Below, piece by piece: positions 52,576 to 63,609 of a DNA stretch of 64,000 nt (positions within the stretch are counted from its first letter, which is position 1; every line of letters starts with the position of its first letter). A program made the position numbers and the translations under genes. The stretch lies in NCBI GenBank assembly GCA_027489065.1, contig JAIYAM010000012.1, positions 1 through 64,000 on the forward strand, in the 5' to 3' direction. The notes beneath the pieces are model-generated. The model was not told where the DNA came from, did no database searches, and saw only the letters and a list, made by a program, of their open reading frames with translations. This stretch comes from Erythrobacteraceae bacterium (GTDB lineage: Bacteria; Pseudomonadota; Alphaproteobacteria; Sphingomonadales; Sphingomonadaceae).

Positions 52576-53550
52576 TCAGGCGCGGGCCATCGCGTTCATT
52601 CGTGCGATGATCTCCTCGGCCTGGAGCATGATGCGGTCGATCAGCTCCTGGCAGGTCGGGATATCGTGGATGAGGCCTGCGACCATGCCGCAGCTCCACG
52701 CGCCTGCGTCCATCGTGCCTTCCATCATGATCTTGGGGTAGACGCCCGCGACCTCGGGCAGAATGTCCTGGATGGTGATCGCGTCGCCCAGTTCCTTCTC
52801 CTTCTGGATCAGGCGCTCGACCGCGGCGTTGCTGAGCACGCGTTCGGTGTTCCTGAGCGGGCGCATCACGAGGCGGGTGTCCAGTTCCGAGGCGGCGAGG
52901 ATCGCCTGCTTCACGTTCTCGTGCACGGGCGCTTCCTTGGTGGCGATGAAGCGGGTGCCCATGTTCATGCCGGCAGCGCCCATCGCGATCGAGGCGACGA
53001 GGCTGCGCCCGTCGGCCATGCCGCCGCTCGAAACGAAGGGAATCTCCAGTTCATCGGCGGCGCGGGGGAGCAGGATGAAGTTCGGCACGTCGTCCTCGCC
53101 CGGGTGCCCGCCGCATTCGAATCCGTCGACGCTCACCGCGTCGCAGCCGATGTCCTGCGCCTTCAGGGAGTGGCGCACGCTCGTGCACTTGTGGATCACC
53201 TTGATGCCCGCGTCCTTCAGCGGCGGCAGGAGCTCGACAGGGTTGCGCCCAGCGGTCTCGACCACCTTCACCCCGCCTTCGATCACAGCTTTCAGCAGCC
53301 CCGGATAGTCCGGCGGAGTCAGCGTCGGCAGGATCGTCAGGTTCACGCCGAAGGGCTTGTCCGTCATGTCCTTGCAGCGCGCGATCTCGTTGGCGAGCTT
53401 CTCCGGTGTGCCCTGCGTCAGCCCGGTGATGATCCCGAGCCCGCCTGCGTTGGAGACGGCCGCCGCCATCTCGGCGAAACCGACATAGTGCATCCCCCCC
53501 TGAATGATCGGGTGCTGGATGCCGAACATTTCGGTGATGGCAGTCTTCAT
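52576..53550 (-). CDS. Nitronate monooxygenase family protein
   Basis: This 324-residue FMN TIM-barrel protein has 'GIQHPIIQGGMHYVGFAEMAAAVSNAGGLG' in the N-terminal FMN region and 'FVSSGGMADGRSLVASIAMGAAGMNMGTRF' in the C-terminal phosphate site. Members include nitronate monooxygenases and enoyl reductase-like FMN proteins; this variant is close to the FabK-like/2-nitropropane type. No close partner gene. Confidence 0.88.
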   Translation of the reverse strand: MKTAITEMFGIQHPIIQGGMHYVGFAEMAAAVSNAGGLGIITGLTQGTPEKLANEIARCKDMTDKPFGVNLTILPTLTPPDYPGLLKAVIEGGVKVVETAGRNPVELLPPLKDAGIKVIHKCTSVRHSLKAQDIGCDAVSVDGFECGGHPGEDDVPNFILLPRAADELEIPFVSSGGMADGRSLVASIAMGAAGMNMGTRFIATKEAPVHENVKQAILAASELDTRLVMRPLRNTERVLSNAAVERLIQKEKELGDAITIQDILPEVAGVYPKIMMEGTMDAGAWSCGMVAGLIHDIPTCQELIDRIMLQAEEIIARMNAMARA

Positions 53551-53685
53551 GGCGGTATGTCTCCCCTCGCGATGCGTATCGGTGCGCGAGACAAGCCGAG
53601 ATGCGCGAGGCTTTCAAGCCCGCTTTTGAGGAGTTCGCCAGCTGCCCGCGCGCGCCGTAGCGTCAGGCGCGGCGATTTGGTTGTC

Positions 53686-54339
53686 TCAGCCGCGGTTGAA
53701 GGCGAGCAGGAAGGTAACGGGCACCGCCGGCGTGATCGAGGGCAACTGCGCGAGCGCGCGCAGCTCGCCGAGTTCGTCGGTGAGGCCGAACATGTCGGTC
53801 GAGATGATCACCGGGGCGGTCGGCACCACCATCACCCGGTCTTCGGTGACGCGGGTCACCAGCACGTCAGTCTCGACCTCGGCGGTCGCGCCCTTGATCG
53901 TCACGCTCGCCTTGAGGGGCCGGGTCAGCGACTGGCCGACAGCCAGCCCGGAGAAGCGGGCCGGATCGAGCGTGGCGGTGATGGTCGCCTTGGGGTTGGC
54001 GGCGATATCGAAGAACAGCTCGCGCATCCGCTCGTCACGCACTTCCACGCCGGTATCGACCGAGGCGAGGTCGACATCGAGGCTCGCAGTTCCGTCGGGG
54101 GCTACGCTGCCCGAGAGTCGGCTGAAGCGGTTGGCCTCGGCGACTTCACCGGCCTTGATCGAGACATAGGTAAGCCGCGAGGCCGCCGCATCGAGCGTCC
54201 ACTCGCCCTGCGTCACCGATGCGGGCGCGGTCGCTGCATCGCTCGGCGTCTCTGCTGGCTGTTGCGCACAGGCGGCAAGGCCCAGCATGAGAACGGCGGC
54301 GGCGGCGTAAGCGGGGGCAAGCGGGCGAAATTTCGGCAT
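53686..54339 (-). CDS. YceI-like lipoprotein
   Basis: This 217-residue lipoprotein has a signal with lipobox 'LGLAACAQQ'. The mature part is a YceI-like lipocalin domain, with 'WTLDAAASRLTYVSIKAGEVAEANRFSRLSG' and 'ELFFDIAANPKATITATLD'. YceI proteins bind isoprenoid-type lipids. ATG at 54337-54339 is preferred; in-frame codons upstream exist. It follows guaA by 99 bp. Confidence 0.88.
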   Translation of the reverse strand: MPKFRPLAPAYAAAAVLMLGLAACAQQPAETPSDAATAPASVTQGEWTLDAAASRLTYVSIKAGEVAEANRFSRLSGSVAPDGTASLDVDLASVDTGVEVRDERMRELFFDIAANPKATITATLDPARFSGLAVGQSLTRPLKASVTIKGATAEVETDVLVTRVTEDRVMVVPTAPVIISTDMFGLTDELGELRALAQLPSITPAVPVTFLLAFNRG

Positions 54340-54437
54340 CACTGTTCCCATGACCTCATGCAAAGCGGGAGCGAGCGATATGCGATTTGCAGGCCGGGTG
54401 GAAGGGGGCGGCGCGGCGCCTCACTCCCACTCGTCAT

Positions 54438-56039
54438 TCACTCCCACTCGATCGTGCCGGGCGGCTTTGACGTGTAGTCGTAGACCACGCGGTTGATGCC
54501 CTTCACCTCGTTGACGATGCGGGTCGCGACGCTGGTGAGGAAGCCTGCGTCGAACGGGTAGACGTCCGCCGTCATCCCGTCGGTCGAGGTCACCGCGCGC
54601 AGGGCGCAAACCGAATCATAGGTGCGATAATCGCCCATCACGCCGACGGTCTTGACCGGCAGCAGCACCGCGAAGGCCTGCCAGATCGCATCGTAGAGCC
54701 CGGCCTTGCGGATCTCCTCGAGGTAGATCGCGTCGGCCTTCCTGAGGATGTCGCAGCGCTCCTTGGTAACCTCCCCCGGGATGCGGATCGCGAGGCCAGG
54801 ACCGGGGAAGGGGTGGCGGCCGACGAAAGCGTCGGGCAGGCCCAGCTCGCGGCCCAGTTCACGCACCTCGTCCTTGAACAGCTCGCGCAGCGGCTCGACC
54901 AGCGCCATGTTCATGCGTTCGGGCAGCCCGCCGACATTGTGGTGGCTCTTGATGGTCACCGAAGGACCGCCGGTAAAGGAGACGCTCTCGATCACATCGG
55001 GATAGAGCGTCCCCTGGGCAAGGAAATCCGCCCCGCCGATCTTGCGCGCTTCCTCGTCGAACACGTCGATGAAGGTCTTGCCGATGAACTTGCGCTTGGC
55101 TTCGGGGTCGGTGAGTCCGGCGAGCCCGCCAAGGAACAGCTCTTCGACATCCACATGGACGAGCGGGATGTTGTAGTGATCGCGGAACAAGGTGACAACC
55201 TGCTCCGCCTCGCCAAGCCGCATCAACCCGTGATCGACGAAGACGCAGGTCAGCTGGTCGCCGATCGCTTCGTGGATCAGCACCGCCGCAACCGCCGAAT
55301 CGACACCGCCCGAAAGCCCGCAGATCACCCGCTTGTCACCCACCTGCGCGCGGATCTCGGCGATCTTGGTCTGGCGGAACTCGGCCATGGTCCAGTCGCC
55401 GGCGAGGCCGCAGACATGGCGCACGAAATTGGCGATCAGCTTGCCGCCATCGGGGGTGTGGACCACCTCGGGGTGGAACTGGGTGCCGTAGAACTTGCGA
55501 GCCTCGTCGGCGATAACCGCGAAGGGCGCGCCATCGCTCACCGCGACGATCTCGAAGCCGGGGGCGAACTGCGTGACCTTGTCGCCGTGGCTCATCCACA
55601 CCTGATGTCGCTCGCCCACTTCCCAGAGGCCGTCGAACAGCGCGCATTCGGCGGTGACCGTGAGGAAAGCGCGGCCGAACTCGCCGCCCTCGCCCGTTTC
55701 GTGGCCGGGCCTCACTTCGCCGCCGAGCTGGTGGCTCATGACCTGCTGGCCGTAACAGATGCCGAGGATCGGCACGCCGGCATCGAAGAGCAGCTGCGGG
55801 GCCCGGGGGGACCCTTCATCAGGGACGCTGGCAGGCGAGCCGGAGAGAATGATGCCTTTGGGCTTCAGCCGCGCGAACGCAGCTTCGGCCTGCGTGAAGG
55901 GCGCGATTTCCGAGTAGACCCCGGCCTCGCGCACACGGCGGGCGATCAGCTGCGTCACCTGAGAGCCGAAGTCGACGATCAGGATGCAGTCGGAAACGGC
56001 GGATTCGGCCGCGAGGGGCTCTGAGGAGTGCGCGCTCAT
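54438..56039 (-). CDS. guaA: GMP synthase (glutamine-hydrolysing)
   Basis: This 533-residue enzyme makes GMP from XMP. The class I amidotransferase domain has its catalytic Cys in '[17 protein letters not shown]' and His/Glu in '[11 protein letters not shown]'. The synthetase domain has '[19 protein letters not shown]' as PP-loop and '[19 protein letters not shown]'. The C-terminal 'GTIEWE' is canonical. A 12-bp GAGTGGGAGTGA sequence at its end is repeated just after the stop. Confidence 0.97.
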   Translation of the reverse strand: MSAHSSEPLAAESAVSDCILIVDFGSQVTQLIARRVREAGVYSEIAPFTQAEAAFARLKPKGIILSGSPASVPDEGSPRAPQLLFDAGVPILGICYGQQVMSHQLGGEVRPGHETGEGGEFGRAFLTVTAECALFDGLWEVGERHQVWMSHGDKVTQFAPGFEIVAVSDGAPFAVIADEARKFYGTQFHPEVVHTPDGGKLIANFVRHVCGLAGDWTMAEFRQTKIAEIRAQVGDKRVICGLSGGVDSAVAAVLIHEAIGDQLTCVFVDHGLMRLGEAEQVVTLFRDHYNIPLVHVDVEELFLGGLAGLTDPEAKRKFIGKTFIDVFDEEARKIGGADFLAQGTLYPDVIESVSFTGGPSVTIKSHHNVGGLPERMNMALVEPLRELFKDEVRELGRELGLPDAFVGRHPFPGPGLAIRIPGEVTKERCDILRKADAIYLEEIRKAGLYDAIWQAFAVLLPVKTVGVMGDYRTYDSVCALRAVTSTDGMTADVYPFDAGFLTSVATRIVNEVKGINRVVYDYTSKPPGTIEWE

Positions 56040-56202
56040 GGGCGCGGATTAAGGAGCGCACCATCCGCTGTCCAGCATCGCTATGCCGCAATCCGCGATT
56101 TTGCAGTGCAGCACACAAATGATGCATGGAATCCAAGCGGTTCCCGGAAAACTGCTCGAAAACCGTTGCAATCTTTGGAACCATCTTTCTCCAATTCGCA
56201 TT

Positions 56203-56221
56203 TGCACAATACTCTTGTGCA
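56203..56221. promoter_or_regulatory. Inverted repeat in guaA-urcA gap
   Basis: TGCACAA and TTGTGCA flank TACTC in the 268-bp divergent gap between guaA (start 56039) and the UrcA gene (start 56308), 87 bp before the latter. It looks like a regulator site. The gap is unusually AT-rich but holds no gene. Confidence 0.5.
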
Positions 56222-56307
56222 CTGCACCAGAGTTTCAATCAGCAACCGAATGCCGGGCAACGGCATCGATCCCCGCCACCCTCTCGAACTACCGGAGCCA
56301 AGATACC

Positions 56308-56622
56308 ATGCGTTTCACTCTCCCCCTGATCGCCCTCGCCGCCTTTGCCGTGCCCGCCGCTGCGGCCGCTGAGACCGTCACTGTCCGCGTCGGCTATGGC
56401 GATGTCGACGTGACCACCACCGAAGGCCGGGCCGCGCTCGAGGCACGCATCGACGCCCGCCTCAAGAAGGCTTGCGCGCTCGAAGGTGCCGCCCGCTACA
56501 CCCACGGCCGCACGGCCATCGACAGCCGGTGCCTGACCGAAGCGCGCGCTTCCGCCAAGGCCGAGATCGAGCGCGTCGCCATGAACGAGGCGCGCGGCGC
56601 CCGCACCGTCGCCGCCAACTGA
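56308..56622 (+). CDS. UrcA family protein
   Basis: This 104-residue exported protein has the UrcA form: signal 'LPLIALAAFAVPAAAAAE', 'VRVGYGDVDVTTTEGRAALEARIDARLKKAC' and 'TAIDSRCLTEA', with two cysteines for a disulfide. It is a small periplasmic protein of unknown role common in sphingomonads and caulobacters. CGGAG lies upstream. A strong terminator follows. Confidence 0.9.
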   Translation: MRFTLPLIALAAFAVPAAAAAETVTVRVGYGDVDVTTTEGRAALEARIDARLKKACALEGAARYTHGRTAIDSRCLTEARASAKAEIERVAMNEARGARTVAAN

Positions 56623-56646
56623 GCAGCGCCAAGCTGTTGAAAATGA

Positions 56647-56674
56647 ACAGCCGCCGGAGCAATCCGGCGGCTGT
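56647..56674 (+). terminator. Rho-independent terminator after the UrcA gene
   Basis: A perfect 12-bp stem, ACAGCCGCCGGA and its complement, closes a GCAA tetraloop 25 bp after the UrcA stop and is followed by TTCGTG. It separates UrcA from the hairpin array. Confidence 0.85.
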
Positions 56675-56784
56675 TTCGTGCCATCAGAAGGTCAGATGAG
56701 TTGCAGATGTTGCAATTAGCCTTGGCGTAATCGCATTTGAACTGCGTGCCACCGAACACCATTTCGCCGCTCGAGCGATACGGC

Positions 56785-57071
56785 GCCGGGCCCCTCTCTC
56801 CATCCCGGCCACCTCCGTCAGGAGCCTTCGCCCGGCGATGTGACCGAAAACGGCACATGGCCTGCCTGCCGACGCAGCAGGAATGCCGAGCCTCCCCCCC
56901 GCTCGGCCGTCTGCTCCGTCACGATCCGGCCAAGGCCGGATGTGCAGCAAAGAGACGCGGCCACCACTCTCCCCCCCTGAACCGGTGGCCGCGTCTCGAG
57001 CCGCACCGCTCCCGACACCGCATCAGGCGCCCAGATCATCGCAGTTTTCGATTGCTGTGATGCGTTATTTT
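56785..57071 (+). ncRNA. Candidate sRNA with three C/U-loop hairpins and terminator
   Basis: Three hairpins follow each other: A, 56785-56809 (GCCGGG stem, loop CCCCTCTCTCCAT); B, 56885-56907 (GCCGAGC stem, loop CTCCCCCCC); C, 56952-56997 (perfect 14-bp stem, loop ACTCTCCCCCCCTGAACC). A terminator-like stem CATCGCAG/CTGTGATG (57037-57062) with tail CGTTATTTT ends the unit. Loops A and C contain CTCTCC or CTCTCCC, complementary to the GGGAGAG-type SD used by many genes here. No clear promoter was found upstream of A. Confidence 0.5.
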
Positions 57072-57086
57072 AAATCTAGGTGAGGA

Positions 57087-57114
57087 TTGAAAATTACGCG
57101 GATCTTTGTATATG
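57087..57114 (+). promoter_or_regulatory. Near-consensus sigma-70-like promoter
   Basis: TTGAAA (57087-57092) and TATATG (57109-57114) are 16 bp apart. A start near 57121 places the hairpin D (57123-57169) at the very 5' end of the transcript. Confidence 0.6.
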
Positions 57115-57202
57115 GTGCTTCTGCCCGGGTGATTCTCTCTCCCCCCTCTCCCCAAGGGATCGCCCGGGCTCCCAACCACAACAAAACAGGGAAACCAAAA
57201 CG

Positions 57203-57286
57203 ATGCTTATGATCAGCGAAAAGGCTTTCGCCCTGCTGCTCGCCGTTGCCTTCAGCGGCGCCGCGTTCCAGACGTTCATCGTCTGA
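57203..57286 (+). CDS. Small hydrophobic peptide (27 residues)
   Basis: The peptide starts 'MLMISEKAFALLLAVAFSGA' and is one membrane helix with a short N-terminal cytosolic part. AGGGAA lies nine bases before the ATG. It is too short for routine gene calls. A terminator follows at 57312-57343. It may be an anchor-type regulator or simply the coding part of a dual RNA. Confidence 0.55.
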   Translation: MLMISEKAFALLLAVAFSGAAFQTFIV

Positions 57287-57311
57287 CGTCAAGCACTTAG
57301 CGAAGCTACAG

Positions 57312-57343
57312 CGGCCCGGCTCTCCATCAGGAGGGCCGGGCCG
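57312..57343 (+). terminator. Terminator after the small peptide gene
   Basis: CGGCCCGGC (57312-57320) and GCCGGGCCG (57335-57343) form a stem with a short inner CTCC/GGAG extension, followed by AGCCATTTCC. It lies between the peptide gene and the convergent acyl-CoA ligase. Confidence 0.7.
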
Positions 57344-57363
57344 AGCCATTTCCGGCGCCTGCG

Positions 57364-58929
57364 CTACTCCACCGCGCCCCGCTGTGCGGCTTCCTCGCGC
57401 AGGTCGCTCTTGAGGAGCTTGCCGATGTGGCTGCGCGGCATCTCTTCGATGGCGTGGAGCGCTGCGAGCCGCTGGGTCTTGCCGAGGCGGGCATTGACCG
57501 CCGCCATGATCGCGTCAGGCGCGGCGGCTCCTTCCTTGAGCACGACGAACCCGACAGGGCTCTCGCCCCACTTACGCGAGGGCACGCCGACCACCGCGGC
57601 CTCGGCCACGCCCGGCTCCTTCGCCAGTTCAGCCTCGAGGTCGGAGGGGTAGATGTTGAACCCGCCCGAGATGATCATGTCCTTGGCGCGGCCGACCAGC
57701 TCGACGAAGCCTTCCGCGTCGACCCGGCCGATGTCGCCCATGCGCATCCACACCTCGCCGGTCAAAGGATCGGTCCACTGCGCCTCGGCGGTCTTGTCGG
57801 GGCGGTTCTTGTAGCCGCTCATCATGGTGAGGCTGCGCCCGATGAGATTGCCGGGGGTGCCGGGGGGCACCTCGCGGTCGTCATCATCCACCACCTTCAA
57901 TTCGCTGCCCGGCGCGGGGCGTCCCACCGTGTGCAGCTTGTCGGGGAATTCATGGCACGCGAGCAGGCACACCACGCCGCCCTCGGTCATCGAGTAGATC
58001 TCGATCAGCCCGCCGGGCATCCGCCGCAGCACTTCGCGCTTCAACTCGGCGGGGAAGGGTGCGGAGGTGCAGTATTTGAGCTTCAGCGAGGCCAGATCGT
58101 AGGCATCGAACTCCGCGAAATCCATCAGACGCTGGTATTGCACCGGCACCAGCATGGTGATGGTGGTGCGGTCGCTCTGCGCGTGTTCGAGCCACTTCGC
58201 GCAGTCGAACTTGCCCATCACCCGCACGCATCCACCTGCCAGCAGCACCGGCAGGAAGGCGACCATTGTCGTGTTCGAATAGAGCGGCGTCGAGGCAAGC
58301 GAGCGGACCTCGATTCCGGCGCCGAGATAGCTCAGCGCGGTCGGGGCGAACTGCCGCCAGCGCATCTGGTGCGAATGGACTATCCCCTTGGGAATCCCCG
58401 TGGTTCCGGACGAATAGATGATGTTGAAGGCGTCCTTCGGCTCGGGCACGAAGACCGGGGCGCGCGCACCGGGAGCGGCCATCCACTGGTCGATGTTCTC
58501 CAGCGGCACGCGGATCAGGTCGGCCATGAAGTCCTGCCCCAGCTCGGCGGATTTCGCGGCATCGATGAACAGGTGGATCGCGCCGGAATCCTTAGCCATT
58601 CCAGCCAGTTGCTCAGGGCTCGCGCTGGTCGTCAGCGGCGCCGCGACCCCGCCTGCGCGCACTGCGGCGAGGAACACCAGCGCATATTCGACGCTCGAGG
58701 TGCCGAGGATCGCGACCGATTGCCCGCGCTGGAGCCCCGTCTCGACCAGCCGCGCCGCCAGCCGCTCGACGAGGCCTACCAGCTCCGCCCAATAAACCTC
58801 GCGTTTTTCGTCTCTTAGCGCGAGCTCGTCGCCGCGAAGGCGCGACCACTCCATCAGGACTTCAGGAAAGGAACCGAAGGGTTCGGCGAGGCGGCTCGTC
58901 ATCATGTCATGGTTCATGGCGACATGCAT
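57364..58929 (-). CDS. Acyl-CoA synthetase / AMP-binding ligase (3)
   Basis: This 521-residue ANL ligase has 'NIIYSSGTTGIPKGIVHSH', 'EIYSMTEGGV', 'VWMRMGDIGRVDAEGFVELVGRAKDMIISGG' and C-terminal 'PRSHIGKLLKSDLR'. It is the fourth-position ligase type seen near degradation genes. ATG at 58927-58929 or 58915-58917 are both possible. It is divergent from the PIG-L deacetylase. Substrate unknown. Confidence 0.92.
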   Translation of the reverse strand: MHVAMNHDMMTSRLAEPFGSFPEVLMEWSRLRGDELALRDEKREVYWAELVGLVERLAARLVETGLQRGQSVAILGTSSVEYALVFLAAVRAGGVAAPLTTSASPEQLAGMAKDSGAIHLFIDAAKSAELGQDFMADLIRVPLENIDQWMAAPGARAPVFVPEPKDAFNIIYSSGTTGIPKGIVHSHQMRWRQFAPTALSYLGAGIEVRSLASTPLYSNTTMVAFLPVLLAGGCVRVMGKFDCAKWLEHAQSDRTTITMLVPVQYQRLMDFAEFDAYDLASLKLKYCTSAPFPAELKREVLRRMPGGLIEIYSMTEGGVVCLLACHEFPDKLHTVGRPAPGSELKVVDDDDREVPPGTPGNLIGRSLTMMSGYKNRPDKTAEAQWTDPLTGEVWMRMGDIGRVDAEGFVELVGRAKDMIISGGFNIYPSDLEAELAKEPGVAEAAVVGVPSRKWGESPVGFVVLKEGAAAPDAIMAAVNARLGKTQRLAALHAIEEMPRSHIGKLLKSDLREEAAQRGAVE

Positions 58930-59008
58930 AATCGGCCAGAACCCCCGCGCAAAGCCGTTGCGAAGCGCCTCTCACAAGTGCCAAGGTGGGGGCAAGGAGA
59001 GGCTAGGG

Positions 59009-59797
59009 ATGATCAAGCAGGGGCCAAAGCGGGGTTTGGCGGTAATGGCGTCGGGAGCGATGGGGGCGGCAATGGCGGCTGCACCACTCTCGGCCGACGA
59101 AAAGCGGCTCGCCCCGCCCGATCTCGAGCCGCCGCTGGTGGTCGCGGCGCTCGCGCATCCCGACGACGAAATGCCGATGTCGGCCGCTCTCGCCGCACTT
59201 GCCCGGCAGGGATATCACGTGCGGATCGTCCACGCGACACCGGGGGATGCCGGGCCGGGCTTCTCGGGGCTTCCCAAGGGCGAGGCGCTCGGCGCCGCAC
59301 GCCGGGCCGAGGCCGAGTGCGCCGGCAAGGCGCTGGGAGTGGCCGAAGTGATCAATCTCGGCTTTCGCGACGGCGAGCTTGCCAGTCACGTGCGCGACGG
59401 TTCGCTGGCCCGGGCGCTGTTCGACCATGTCGCCAATGCCGACCTCGTGCTCACCTGGGGGCCGGACGGGGGCTACGGCCACGCCGACCACCGGCTCGTG
59501 AGCGCGATCGCCACCCAGATTGCGCAGGCCGAGCCCGCGGACGACCGTCCGAAGGTGCTCTATGTCGGGCTCCCCAACGGCACCACCGCGGGGCTCCCGC
59601 CGCTCGCCGACTGGGCGACCACCGATCCCGCGCTGCTCACCGCCGGCATGGCCTACGCCAAGGAAGACGTCGCCGCCGCCGCACGAGCCGCGCAGTGCCA
59701 CGTCACCCAGTTCGATGCCGCTACGCGGGCCGGCATGGCGGCCGCCTTCGATGCCACGATCTGGGGCGGCAAGGTGCATTTCCGCCCCGCCTTCTGA
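59009..59797 (+). CDS. PIG-L family deacetylase
   Basis: This 262-residue protein has a hydrophobic N-terminus (signal-like, residues 10-30), then the zinc motif AHPDDE and a downstream GHADH, as in LmbE/PIG-L GlcNAc deacetylases. GGAGAGGCTAGGG precedes the ATG at 59009. It may be exported. The substrate is an N-acetyl sugar or similar. Confidence 0.9.
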   Translation: MIKQGPKRGLAVMASGAMGAAMAAAPLSADEKRLAPPDLEPPLVVAALAHPDDEMPMSAALAALARQGYHVRIVHATPGDAGPGFSGLPKGEALGAARRAEAECAGKALGVAEVINLGFRDGELASHVRDGSLARALFDHVANADLVLTWGPDGGYGHADHRLVSAIATQIAQAEPADDRPKVLYVGLPNGTTAGLPPLADWATTDPALLTAGMAYAKEDVAAAARAAQCHVTQFDAATRAGMAAAFDATIWGGKVHFRPAF

Positions 59798-59887
59798 TCT
59801 GCTCGTCGAACGCGCGTCCGCACTCGTGGAAAAGCGCCGCAGAGGAGCCTCCCGCAGTTGGGATTCGCCGCGCGAACGCCTATATGA

Positions 59888-62458
<2,571 letters not shown>

Positions 62459-62468
62459 GCCCGGAACC

Positions 62469-63605
62469 ATGGCAAGCCAGCCCCGCCGTACCGACGATCT
62501 CCAGCAGGCGAGCTTCCTCGTGCTGCTCGTGATCGTCAGCCTGCTGATGGCGGGGATTGTCTATCCCTTCGCCCAGCCGGTGCTGTGGGCGGTGCTGGCG
62601 GCGATCATGTTCCAGCCGCTCTACCGCGCCATGCTGCGGCGCCTGAAGGGACGGCGCAATCCGGCCGCGCTCTTGTCGCTGCTGACCATCTTCTTCGTCA
62701 TCATGGTGCCTGCCGCGTGGATCGGCTCGCTGGTGGTGGAACAGGCGCTGGTGCTGGTCGATTCGCTGCAGAAGCAGCCGCCCGATCTCGCCGCGCTCTT
62801 CGATCAGGTCTATACCAGCCTGCCGCGGATCGCGCGCGAGGCGGTCGACCGGAGCGGCTGGGCCAATGTCGCGATGGTGCAGGCCCGCATCCAGAACCTC
62901 GTCGCCGAGAGCGCCGGGCTGATCGCCACGCAGGCGGTCTCGATCGGCAGCGGAGCGCTGAGCTTCGTCCTGTCCTTCGGCGTGGCGCTCTACGTGATGT
63001 TCTTCCTGCTGCGCGACGGCGAGCGGATCGGGCGCACCGTGCTGTGCGCGGTCCCGGTCGAGCGGAGCATCGCCGACCGGCTGGCCGAACGCTTCCTCGG
63101 GATCGTGCGCGCGACCATCAAGGGCACCGGCGTCGTCGCGCTGGTGCAGGGCGCGATCGGCTGGGTGGCGCTGATGATCACCGGGGTGCCCTCGGCGCTG
63201 CTGTTCGGGGTGCTGATGGCGATCTTCGCGCTCATCCCGGTGATCGGCGCAGGCGGCGTGTGGCTGCCGGTCGGGCTGTGGCTGCTGGCGACGGGCGCGA
63301 CCTGGCAGGGCATCTTCATGCTGGTGACGGGCTTCTTCGTCATCTCCTCTGCCGACAACGTGCTGCGCCCGATACTCGTGGGCCGCGATACCGGCATTCC
63401 CGACTGGATCATCCTCATCACCACGCTGGGCGGGATCAGCCTCGTCGGCTTCTCCGGCATCGTGCTCGGACCGCTGGTCGCGGGCCTGTTCCTCGCCAGC
63501 TGGTCGATCCTGCGCGAGCAGCGCGAGGCCGACGAGGAGGCCCAGCGCGAGAACATCCACGTCGATGCCTCGGGCCACGCGCCCGATCCCGCACCCGCAG
63601 GCTGA
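62469..63605 (+). CDS. AI-2E family transporter
   Basis: This 378-residue membrane protein has the AI-2E/PerM form: N-terminal helices, central amphipathic region, and C-terminal 'LLFGVLMAIFALIPVIGAGGVWLP' and 'ISLVGFSGIVLGPLVAGLF'. Family members export signals or Na+/H+. The ATG lies 11 bases after the gyrB stop, and the C-terminal tail is acidic. Confidence 0.92.
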   Translation: MASQPRRTDDLQQASFLVLLVIVSLLMAGIVYPFAQPVLWAVLAAIMFQPLYRAMLRRLKGRRNPAALLSLLTIFFVIMVPAAWIGSLVVEQALVLVDSLQKQPPDLAALFDQVYTSLPRIAREAVDRSGWANVAMVQARIQNLVAESAGLIATQAVSIGSGALSFVLSFGVALYVMFFLLRDGERIGRTVLCAVPVERSIADRLAERFLGIVRATIKGTGVVALVQGAIGWVALMITGVPSALLFGVLMAIFALIPVIGAGGVWLPVGLWLLATGATWQGIFMLVTGFFVISSADNVLRPILVGRDTGIPDWIILITTLGGISLVGFSGIVLGPLVAGLFLASWSILREQREADEEAQRENIHVDASGHAPDPAPAG

Positions 63606-63609
63606 GGGC

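Larger units (their letters stand above)
57121..57345 (+). ncRNA. Short transcript with 5' C/U-loop hairpin and small ORF
   Basis: The predicted transcript of about 225 nt begins with a 13-bp stem (two G-U pairs) GCCCGGGTGATTC/GGATCGCCCGGGC closing a 21-nt loop TCTCTCCCCCCTCTCCCCAA(G), which holds CTCTCCC twice. It then carries a 27-codon ORF and ends in a GC-rich terminator hairpin (57312-57343). It could act both as an anti-Shine-Dalgarno RNA and as an mRNA. Confidence 0.55.

Noticed and set aside
52119-54477. Plus-strand readings over the NMO and YceI genes
   Set aside because: Antisense shadows of recognised minus-strand genes.
56737-57083. Overlapping ORFs of 66-107 codons in the hairpin region
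   Set aside because: They read through hairpin stems and C-runs, lack ribosome binding sites, and the RNA structures explain the sequence better.
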